Source of the DNA: a bacterium TMED221
Lineage (GTDB): Bacteria > Actinomycetota > Acidimicrobiia > Actinomarinales > Actinomarinaceae
Length of the DNA: 11,313 bases
Direction: 5' to 3'
NCBI GenBank assembly: GCA_002169115.2
Contig: NHJS02000033.1
Coordinates: 1 to 11,313 of the forward strand
In this document: in pieces, positions 1-6,460 of the stretch
How the letters are laid out: each line of letters begins with the position of its first letter
Numbering within the stretch: position 1 is the stretch's first letter
Made by a program: the position numbers and the translations under genes
Notes under the pieces: model-generated
Database searches by the model: none
What the model was told of the DNA's origin: nothing
What the model saw: the letters and a program-made list of their open reading frames with translations, nothing else

Positions 1-1
1 A

Positions 2-529
2 ATTTCTTTAATTTTATTTATAAATTTTAATCTATTTGTATTGGCTGGCTGTGCAGTTCTTGGATCAGTTTTACTCCATAAGAACAAGAATTTAAGTCAC
101 TTCTCTTTTTTTACTAGCTTTATAGTTTTAATCACCAGTGCATTTAATACAGGTGCAGAAAACTTAATTTGGACTATTTTACCCATAACACTTGTCAGCG
201 GCATCTTTTCACTGATGATGATTGGTCATTGGTTTTTAGTTGATCCAACAATTACAAGAATCGGTATGAAAAATATTGCTAGATCATCAATATTTATTGC
301 AGTTGTTCTTTGCTTATTGATTTTAACGGGATTTGCTTCACAAGAATTATCAATTTTTTATAGAAATATTATTATTGGTTTATACGTATCTTCGGGAATA
401 CTTTCATTAGGTTCATTAAAGTCATTAAATGAGAAATCCTACACTGGAGTTATGGCTGCAACAGGTCTAAGTTATCTTTCACTTCTTGTCTCACTTGGTG
501 GCACAGGAACCCTTATACTTTTGCCTTAA
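2..529 (+). CDS. Multi-pass membrane protein of unknown function (5' end outside window)
   Basis: The frame is open from base 2, so the gene starts before the window. The TTG at 41 is an internal possibility only, because the residues before it continue a hydrophobic helix. The visible 175 residues hold about six membrane segments: the extreme N-terminal part, a second around FFTSFIVLITSAF, a third ending in the polar motif GHWFLVDP, then three more separated by short basic or acidic loops (for example ARSS and KSLNEKS). The GHWFLVDP stretch at the end of the third helix is the most distinctive element and could bind a ligand or metal through its His and Asp. I do not recognise the family and assign no function. 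The gene lies 15 bp upstream of the cobalamin adenosyltransferase on the same strand, which suggests co-transcription but does not prove a linked role. Confidence 0.8.
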   Translation: MSLILFINFNLFVLAGCAVLGSVLLHKNKNLSHFSFFTSFIVLITSAFNTGAENLIWTILPITLVSGIFSLMMIGHWFLVDPTITRIGMKNIARSSIFIAVVLCLLILTGFASQELSIFYRNIIIGLYVSSGILSLGSLKSLNEKSYTGVMAATGLSYLSLLVSLGGTGTLILLP

Positions 530-532
530 CAC

Positions 533-538
533 TATGCT
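533..538 (+). promoter_or_regulatory. Candidate -10 box (TATGCT) for the adenosyltransferase gene
   Basis: TATGCT fits the TAnnnT -10 pattern and ends six bases before the ATG at 545, the spacing expected when transcription starts at or next to the start codon (leaderless mRNA, common in actinobacteria). No Shine-Dalgarno sequence precedes this ATG. A TAnnnT match is common by chance in AT-rich DNA, so this is weak on its own and gains some weight from similar boxes at 5337-5342 and 11239-11244. Confidence 0.3.
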
Positions 539-544
539 AATAAT

Positions 545-1087
545 ATGAAAATCTATACAAAAAATGGTGATAAAGGAAAAACAAGACTTCTTTATGGAGA
601 TTCTGTATCTAAGGATAATTTAGCACCAGAAGCTTATGGTTCTGTAGATGAACTTGTTGCTTCACTTGGGATTATAAGAGCTGAAGACGGACTTCCTTCT
701 GAGGTTAAAGAAATTATATTACAAATACAAAGAGAGCTATTCATTGTCGGAGCTGAACTAGCAACAACCAAAGAAAATAGAAATAAACTTGAAACTGGTA
801 AAACATTAGTTGAAGAAAAAATGATAACAAATCTTGAGGAAATGATTGACCAACTTGAAGATAAGAATGGTATTCCTGACTTTTTTGTAGTGCCCGGAGA
901 GAATGCAATCTCTTCTAAAATTGACTGGTCTAGGGTTGTTTCAAGAAGGGCGGAGAGAAAATGTGTAACTTGGCAAAATGCATTTGAAATAGAAGACTCT
1001 ATAGTAGTAAAATATCTCAACAGGCTTTCAGATTATCTATGGATGCTTGCAAGGGATTTTGAAAAAGATTGGACACCTAGTAAATAA
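545..1087 (+). CDS. pduO: ATP:cob(I)alamin adenosyltransferase, PduO type
   Basis: The enzyme transfers the adenosyl group of ATP to cob(I)alamin, giving adenosylcobalamin, the cofactor of methylmalonyl-CoA mutase, class II ribonucleotide reductase and other radical enzymes; it acts in the cytosol, usually as a trimer. The 180 residues match the usual length of about 190. Family motifs appear in order: YTKNGDKGKT at 4-13 (ATP phosphate loop), VDEL at 34-37, VVPGE near 116-120, SRRAER at 133-138 and YLNRLSDYLWMLAR at 157-170. The RRAER and NRLSDYL blocks are diagnostic for the PduO/MMAB fold, as opposed to the unrelated CobA/BtuR and EutT families. The stop is directly followed by the ATG of the aminopeptidase (no gap). 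The symbol denotes the enzyme family; there is no propanediol operon here. The family assignment is firm, while the client enzyme is unknown from this window. Confidence 0.93.
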   Translation: MKIYTKNGDKGKTRLLYGDSVSKDNLAPEAYGSVDELVASLGIIRAEDGLPSEVKEIILQIQRELFIVGAELATTKENRNKLETGKTLVEEKMITNLEEMIDQLEDKNGIPDFFVVPGENAISSKIDWSRVVSRRAERKCVTWQNAFEIEDSIVVKYLNRLSDYLWMLARDFEKDWTPSK

Positions 1088-2443
1088 ATGAAAATGGATA
1101 TATTATTTTTTAATAAAAAATTTGAGAACAAAGATGAATTCATAGTTGATTCAGAAACATTCAGAGAGTACATATCAACTCACGGCTTTGAGGGAAAACC
1201 AAAAGATCTACTTTTGATGCCACCATCTTTGTCCTCAAGAGGAAACGAAACAGTCCTTGCATCTTCTGAGGATATTGAAAGTACAGATCTTTTAGAACTA
1301 GGTTATTCAATAGGAAAAAAAATAAAAAGTAGTGCAACAATCGAAATTATCAATTTTGAGGGAAATAAGGAACTTTTGATTCAAGGGATTATGTTTTCAG
1401 AGTATAGCTTTGACTCTTACAAAACAAAGGGAACAAAAGAAAGTATTGAAATTAATTTTTCTGAAAACTTAGATACTCAAAGTAATGAATTAAAAAAAGA
1501 AGCTGTATTTTGGGTGAGGGACATGATCAATACACCACCTCTTGACAAAACTCCTGAATTTTTTATAGAAAACATTAAAAATTTAAATACAGATATAAAT
1601 CTTGAAATTCACGACGAAAAATGGCTTGAAGAAAATAATTTTGGAGCTGTTCTTGGAGTTGCGAAGGGATCAGAAAGAAAACCATACTTTTTAGTCGGCG
1701 AATACAACAAGGAAGCAGATTTTCAAATTGCACTAATAGGTAAAGGCGTAATGTTTGACTCAGGAGGGCTTTCCTTAAAATCTCCAGCTGGAATGGAGAC
1801 AATGAAAACTGATATGGCAGGTGCAGCTACTGCTTGGGGAGTAATGAGTCTGATTTCAAAACATAAAATAAACATAGGCTTAACAGTCTTAACTCCAGTT
1901 GTAGAGAACATGCCCAGCGGTAGTGCAATTAGACCAGGTGATGTTTTAACTGCAAGAAATGGTAAAACAATTGAAGTATTAAATACTGACGCAGAAGGAA
2001 GATTAATTATGGCAGATGCCCTAGCCTACGCCTCTGAAAAAAAACCAGATTTAATCTGCGATGTAGCAACTCTAACCGGCGCTTCCTATGTAGCCTTAGG
2101 TTTAGATATTGGTGCTATCTTTTCAAATAATGAAGATATAGAAAATATTTTTATCAAATCTACAGAAAAATCTGGGGAAGAATTTTACCCATTGCCCCTG
2201 CATGGAGGTTATAAAAAATTGATAGAATCTGATATCGCTGACATGAAAAATACTGGAGGACGTTTTGGAGGAGCTATAACAGCAGCACTTCTTCTTGAAA
2301 ATTTTGTGGAGGATTTAGATTGGGTTCACCTTGACATAGCGGGACCAGCTAGAGCCAGTAATAGAAAAGGGGCAACTGGATTTTCAGTTTTAACTTTATT
2401 CGAATTTTTTAAAGATTTATCTAAGAATCATCCTGAGGGTTAG
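1088..2443 (+). CDS. pepA: Leucyl aminopeptidase, M17 family
   Basis: A cytosolic metallo-aminopeptidase that removes N-terminal residues from peptides, normally a hexamer with two metal ions per subunit. The C-terminal catalytic half is complete: IGKGVMFDSGG supplies Lys219 and Asp224, SLKS gives Lys231, KTDMAG gives Asp242, and the signature NTDAEGRL (299-306) gives Asp301, Glu303 and Arg305. The spacing between these residues equals that of E. coli PepA (K270, D275, K282, D293, D352, E354, R356), so the site should be active. The region before about residue 130 is the divergent N-terminal domain, and the whole protein (451 residues) is about 50 shorter than E. coli PepA. The C-terminus carries HLDIAGPA and GATGFSV, as in the family. 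The ATG abuts the preceding stop; Met3 at 1094 is an alternative start. The last 23 bp overlap the end of the convergent penicillin-binding protein gene. Confidence 0.95.
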   Translation: MKMDILFFNKKFENKDEFIVDSETFREYISTHGFEGKPKDLLLMPPSLSSRGNETVLASSEDIESTDLLELGYSIGKKIKSSATIEIINFEGNKELLIQGIMFSEYSFDSYKTKGTKESIEINFSENLDTQSNELKKEAVFWVRDMINTPPLDKTPEFFIENIKNLNTDINLEIHDEKWLEENNFGAVLGVAKGSERKPYFLVGEYNKEADFQIALIGKGVMFDSGGLSLKSPAGMETMKTDMAGAATAWGVMSLISKHKINIGLTVLTPVVENMPSGSAIRPGDVLTARNGKTIEVLNTDAEGRLIMADALAYASEKKPDLICDVATLTGASYVALGLDIGAIFSNNEDIENIFIKSTEKSGEEFYPLPLHGGYKKLIESDIADMKNTGGRFGGAITAALLLENFVEDLDWVHLDIAGPARASNRKGATGFSVLTLFEFFKDLSKNHPEG

Positions 2444-5330
2444 CAACAATAAAAATTAGGTTATCTCCTGTGGAAACCATTCCACCTTGGGCTACATTTG
2501 TTCCAATGACTTTACCTTGACAATCTGGTATTTCAGATTCTTCAAATGAATTTTTCAAGAACAAGATAACACTTGTTTCTCTCATAAATTCCTTGATTAA
2601 AATTTCTGCTTCATCTTTTGTGTAAACACAAGGAGGAATGTTTGGAATGGCAGCTGTAAATTTTGTACCAGAAACTTCGAGTACAACTTCTGTCCCTTCA
2701 GGCATTTCTTCTCCGCTTTCAATACTTTGAGTAAGAACTAATCCCGGCGCCTCTTCAGAGTCGATCAGCTTTATTGTTGGTAATATGTATCCTGAAAATG
2801 CAATTTCTTCAGCATCGATGATGTTAAGTCCTAGTAGCTGAGGTATTTCAATTGTCGGAATTTCATAGTATTTATCAATATCACTTGGATCAGCTGGCCA
2901 TTCTTGAATTGGTAAATCTTCTACAACTTTTTCCATAAATTCTTTCCAAATAGGTGCTGGTACCCGTCCTCCAGAAACACTTGATACAACTTCTCCATTA
3001 ATCTCTACATTTGTAAGGGGCAGTTGTTCTTCTGCAAAACCAATCCAGACTGAGGAGGTATATTGAGGAATAAATCCAATAAACCATGCTTCTCTAAATC
3101 CTTGATGAGTCCCAGTTTTACCAGCAATTGGCCTGTCATCAAGTACAGCTCTAGTTCCTGTACCGTACTGAGCTGCTACTTCAAGAGTTTTCCTTACAGC
3201 CGCAGCAGCTCCAGGATCAGGAATAGTTACCCTTTGTGATGATATATGTTGATAAAGTATCTGACCATTAGAGTCTGTTATATTATCAATTAAATACGTA
3301 GGAGCTAAGTAGCCATTATTTGCAAAAGAAGAATAAGCTGAAGCCAGTTCAATTGGAGTTACAGCTCCGGCACCAAGAGTTAATGATATTACGGGATCTA
3401 ATTCTGAGTCTATGCCAATTCTGTTAGCAGTACTTGAGAGTTTTTCTCCACCAAGCTCTGAGGCAAGTTGTGCGAACACGGTATTCACTGATTTTCTGGT
3501 CGCTTCTTCAAGTGAAACCATTCCTGAGGTATCTAGAAGTTTAATAGATCTATTATATTCTGATTTATCTAGACACGGTTTGAAGATAAACTGAGTTTCA
3601 CTTTCAAGGTTAATTTGAATTAAATTATTTTGTTCTTCAATTAAGACAGGATCTCTTACTAAGAGCAATGTTCGTCCTTCATCATCTTCAGTGGTCACAT
3701 TCTCATCTTCGGTGTAAATTACAATACCTCCATCTTCAGAATATTGGCCTAGTGCAATGCCTATTGCTAATAATTTATCGGCCTCTTCTTCAAGTTCATT
3801 TATCTCTGACGAAATAGGAAACTGATCAATAAAATCTTTGTTTTTTATCTCTTCCGCATGAAAACCTACACATTGAAGTTCAATGGCTCTGTCCTGTGCA
3901 GGAAGTTTATTTATAAACCTGTCAGCTTTAATTGAGGTGCCATAATTTCTTACAACCCATTTAGTACCAATACCATCAGGAGCACATGGATATCCACAAT
4001 CAATTTCAACAGGGCTTCTTGAGTCTCTTGTACTGTATAGCTTTGCTCCAGACTCTAATGCTGCAAGCAAGGTAATTGGTTTAAATGCTGAACCAGGATT
4101 TCTCTTGCCTTGTGTAGCAAGATTATACTGTTCTTCTTCGAAAGGTAGACCAGAAGCCATAACCTCTATGGCTCCAGTTTTATTATTGATTAATGTAATT
4201 ACTCCCGTCGGTTTAGGTTCGGGTTCTTCTAGAATTACATCGGCTTCAGTATCTATAATTTCAGATGGAACCCATTTATTCAAAACCTCGTTAGCGTGAT
4301 TTTGTAATTCTAAATTAACTGTTATATTTATAGTCAAACCACCACCACCAGTACACGAAGTATCATCTGATGGACATCCAAAAAGAGCTTTTTTCCTTTC
4401 TTCTTTTGTAGAACCAAGAACTGCAAATTTTGGTTCATTAAGTAATCTTCTTTTTACCTCAGCAGAAACGTGTTCAGCTTTATTTGAAAGTGTATTTGGT
4501 TCTGCAATTGTAAGCGGGGCCAACCTTGCAGACCTGTGCTGAATATCTACAATAAATCCTTCTTTAAGCATGACATCTAAAACATCGTTTCTTCTTTCCA
4601 GTACTCTTTCTGGATATTTTCTAGGGTTGTAATATGCTGGACTTCTTATGATGACCACTAGTGTTGCTGCCTCATCTAAAGTAATATCACCAACATCTTT
4701 GTTGAAATATTCAAATGAAGCTGATTGGAGGCCATAAGCTCCAGAACCCCAATATATGGAGTTAATATAATATTCTAAAATTTGATCTTTTGAATATCTT
4801 CTTTCTAATTCAGCTGCTACAACGGCCTCTGCAACCTTTCTTCGTATGGAGATTTCATCACCTACAAAAGATTGTTTAGCGACTTGAGATGTAATAGTTG
4901 AGCCACCCCTAGTAACTCCCCTTAAGTTATCGACTACAGCACTTAATATTGCTACAAAATCTACACCTTCATGTTGATAATAATTACTATCTTCTGCAGC
5001 AAGGAGTGTGTTGATAACAAAAGGAGGGACATCTGATAATTTGATTGGATCCCTATTAAGACCATCATGAAGTTCGTCTAATATCTGATTATCTGAAGTA
5101 ACTATTATCGAAGGTTCAGATAATGATACAAAATCTAAAACCATACCCTCAGCCCTTGGTAAGAATTTTTCTTCCAAACTGGTTACTACTTCCATCGCAG
5201 ATTTTATAGGTAAAAATGTGAAAAAAGCAAACCACCCCGAAAGCAATAGAGCACTAACTAAAAGACCAAATCCAGCTATATATCTAATTCCATACCTGGA
5301 TTTATTTTCTAAATTATGGATTTGTGCCAT
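2421..5330 (-). CDS. Class A penicillin-binding protein (GT51 transglycosylase + transpeptidase + PASTA tail)
   Basis: A bifunctional cell-wall synthase that polymerises lipid II and cross-links the peptides outside the membrane. It has a basic N-terminus, one membrane anchor at about 15-40, and a GT51 domain with the catalytic Glu113 motif EDSNYYQHEG (113-122) and GGSTITSQ (142-149). The transpeptidase domain carries SAFK with nucleophile Ser414, SVN at 614-616 and KTGT at 738-741. A PASTA repeat follows at about 825-888, then a second, degenerate one to the end. Its 969 residues exceed typical lengths partly because SxxK and SxN lie 200 residues apart, against about 50-60 in E. coli PBP1a and PBP1b; residues about 465-600 form an acidic insertion. 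Eight cysteines, all external (319, 326, 445, 449, 487, 586, 901, 937), look paired. PASTA-tailed class A PBPs are typical of actinobacteria and Firmicutes (PonA-like). The start ATG has a TAnnnT box six bases upstream. Confidence 0.96.
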   Translation of the reverse strand: MAQIHNLENKSRYGIRYIAGFGLLVSALLLSGWFAFFTFLPIKSAMEVVTSLEEKFLPRAEGMVLDFVSLSEPSIIVTSDNQILDELHDGLNRDPIKLSDVPPFVINTLLAAEDSNYYQHEGVDFVAILSAVVDNLRGVTRGGSTITSQVAKQSFVGDEISIRRKVAEAVVAAELERRYSKDQILEYYINSIYWGSGAYGLQSASFEYFNKDVGDITLDEAATLVVIIRSPAYYNPRKYPERVLERRNDVLDVMLKEGFIVDIQHRSARLAPLTIAEPNTLSNKAEHVSAEVKRRLLNEPKFAVLGSTKEERKKALFGCPSDDTSCTGGGGLTINITVNLELQNHANEVLNKWVPSEIIDTEADVILEEPEPKPTGVITLINNKTGAIEVMASGLPFEEEQYNLATQGKRNPGSAFKPITLLAALESGAKLYSTRDSRSPVEIDCGYPCAPDGIGTKWVVRNYGTSIKADRFINKLPAQDRAIELQCVGFHAEEIKNKDFIDQFPISSEINELEEEADKLLAIGIALGQYSEDGGIVIYTEDENVTTEDDEGRTLLLVRDPVLIEEQNNLIQINLESETQFIFKPCLDKSEYNRSIKLLDTSGMVSLEEATRKSVNTVFAQLASELGGEKLSSTANRIGIDSELDPVISLTLGAGAVTPIELASAYSSFANNGYLAPTYLIDNITDSNGQILYQHISSQRVTIPDPGAAAAVRKTLEVAAQYGTGTRAVLDDRPIAGKTGTHQGFREAWFIGFIPQYTSSVWIGFAEEQLPLTNVEINGEVVSSVSGGRVPAPIWKEFMEKVVEDLPIQEWPADPSDIDKYYEIPTIEIPQLLGLNIIDAEEIAFSGYILPTIKLIDSEEAPGLVLTQSIESGEEMPEGTEVVLEVSGTKFTAAIPNIPPCVYTKDEAEILIKEFMRETSVILFLKNSFEESEIPDCQGKVIGTNVAQGGMVSTGDNLIFIVANPQDDS

Positions 5331-5336
5331 TATCTA

Positions 5337-5342
5337 ATTCTA
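5337..5342 (-). promoter_or_regulatory. Candidate -10 box (TAGAAT) for the penicillin-binding protein gene
   Basis: Read on the minus strand, TAGAAT ends six bases before the ATG of the penicillin-binding protein gene, consistent with a leaderless transcript; no Shine-Dalgarno sequence is seen. A second option on the same strand is TATAGA a little further upstream (5346-5351). No convincing -35 box is visible for either. The box lies in the 76 bp divergent region 5331-5406, the largest gene-free stretch in the window. Confidence 0.35.
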
Positions 5343-5391
5343 GTGTCTATAAAAATCAATTTAACATTAGGAGTAGTAATAGGAATACATG

Positions 5392-5397
5392 TAATAT
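5392..5397 (+). promoter_or_regulatory. prpC: Candidate -10 box (TAATAT) for the prpC-prpD-sugar operon
   Basis: TAATAT lies nine bases before the ATG at 5407 and sits in the context ATACATGTAATAT (5385-5397), which nearly recurs upstream of the right-edge gene at 11232-11244. The 8-bp palindrome TACATGTA (5386-5393) overlaps the box and could be an operator half or chance. There is no Shine-Dalgarno sequence, so an mRNA with no leader or one of a few bases is likely. TATAGA at 5395-5400 is an alternative -10 with six-base spacing. Confidence 0.35.
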
Positions 5398-5406
5398 AGA
5401 TTAACA

Positions 5407-6453
5407 ATGGATTATTCACCAGGACTTAGAGGCGTAATAGCTGGAGAAACTGAAATCTCCACAGTAGGAATGGAAGGAACCTCACTTCGATACAGAGGGT
5501 ATGATGCTGTAGGTCTTACCAGAACAAGTACATATGAGGATGTTGCATCCTTAATCATCGATGATGATCTGGATGGAGAATTATTTAAAAAGTCATTTTC
5601 TAATCATTACAAAAAACTTTCAGAGGACTCAAAATTAACTGAACTAATTAATAGGTTAAAGACAGAACAGCATCCTATGGATGTAACAAGAACAGCTATT
5701 TCCTATATTGGTGAAGCTGATGAGAGTAACAAATTAGATGCTGCGAGTAAGGTTACTGCAATAGCTTGTTTAGCTATTGCTTCATATAACAAAGAATCAT
5801 CAGACGTGTTAGACCAAAAATACACAGTAGCAAGTTCACTTCTACCAAATAGTTCTACAGAACAACAACTTGAAGCATTGGATGATATGTTAATTCTTTA
5901 TGCTGAACACGGCTTTAATGCTTCTACTTTTGCTGCTCGTGTCACTGCTTCAACAAGATCAGATTTAATAAGTGCAATTGTTTCAGGGGTAGGAACTCTG
6001 AAAGGAGAGCTACATGGTGGAGCAAACGAGGCAGCCGTTGAATTAATAAACAGTTTCAATACTCCAGAGGATGCAAAAAATGGCGTTTACCAGCTACTTC
6101 AAGATAAAAAGAAAATTATGGGTTTTGGTCACGGTGTTTATAAAATCCAAGATCCAAGAAGTCCTGTTGTAAAAAACTGGGTTGAAGTTCTGTCAACTTC
6201 AGAAAAATCTATTAATAAATACGAAATAGCCAAAACCATAGACTCAATTATGGATTCTGAAAAAAAATTATTCCCAAATGTAGATTTTTATGGAGGATTG
6301 CTACTTTCCGAATTAGGGTTTGCTGTTGACGTATTCACACCAATTTTTGTTGCTGGTCGTTCTGTTGGATGGTCAGCTCATTATTTTGAACAAAGAAATC
6401 AAGATACTCTAATTAGACCCGCTGCAAAATATACAGGAATTCAAGAAAGATAA
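5407..6453 (+). CDS. prpC: Citrate synthase family protein, probably 2-methylcitrate synthase
   Basis: Condenses an acyl-CoA with oxaloacetate; beside prpD the likely reaction is propionyl-CoA to 2-methylcitrate, the first step of the methylcitrate cycle. The family pattern is complete: GLRGVIAGETEIS near the N-terminus, LRYRGYD at 27-33, EHGFNASTF at 167-175, LHGGAN with His203, GHGVYK with His242, NVDFYGG with Asp293, AGRSVGWSAH with Arg318, and RPAAKYTG with Arg337 at the end. His203, His242 and Asp293 correspond to the catalytic triad of citrate synthases. The length of 348 is slightly short for the family (about 370-380). Position 243 is Gly where most members have Arg (GHRVYK). Sequence alone does not separate citrate from methylcitrate synthase; the assignment rests on the adjacent prpD. 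It heads a four-gene string and its stop lies 7 bp before prpD. Confidence 0.88.
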   Translation: MDYSPGLRGVIAGETEISTVGMEGTSLRYRGYDAVGLTRTSTYEDVASLIIDDDLDGELFKKSFSNHYKKLSEDSKLTELINRLKTEQHPMDVTRTAISYIGEADESNKLDAASKVTAIACLAIASYNKESSDVLDQKYTVASSLLPNSSTEQQLEALDDMLILYAEHGFNASTFAARVTASTRSDLISAIVSGVGTLKGELHGGANEAAVELINSFNTPEDAKNGVYQLLQDKKKIMGFGHGVYKIQDPRSPVVKNWVEVLSTSEKSINKYEIAKTIDSIMDSEKKLFPNVDFYGGLLLSELGFAVDVFTPIFVAGRSVGWSAHYFEQRNQDTLIRPAAKYTGIQER

Positions 6454-6460
6454 TCACAAC

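Noticed and set aside
41..43. TTG at 41 as the true start of the first membrane protein
   Set aside because: The frame is open back to the window edge and the upstream residues form part of a hydrophobic helix, so the gene more likely begins outside the window.
634..1020. 128-codon open frame antisense to the adenosyltransferase gene
   Set aside because: Low-complexity Ser-rich translation with no motif, lying fully opposite a gene with complete family motifs; it is a shadow of that gene.
1575..1911. Two overlapping antisense open frames within the aminopeptidase gene
   Set aside because: They lie opposite the metal-binding core of pepA, show no family pattern, and are short enough to arise by chance.
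3531..3938. Frameshift or gene fusion as the cause of the long transpeptidase gap
   Set aside because: The frame is continuous, base composition and codon use look like the flanks, and conserved motifs resume in phase, so it reads as a genuine insertion.
3412..4299. Two short plus-strand open frames (3412-3594 and 4105-4299) within the penicillin-binding protein gene
   Set aside because: Ser-rich translations typical of reverse-strand reading, no motifs, no start signals; the opposite strand encodes clear transpeptidase sequence.
5386..5393. TACATGTA palindrome as a definite operator
   Set aside because: Only 8 bp and AT-rich; it is not extended by symmetric flanks and no regulator gene lies nearby, so I do not call it a binding site.
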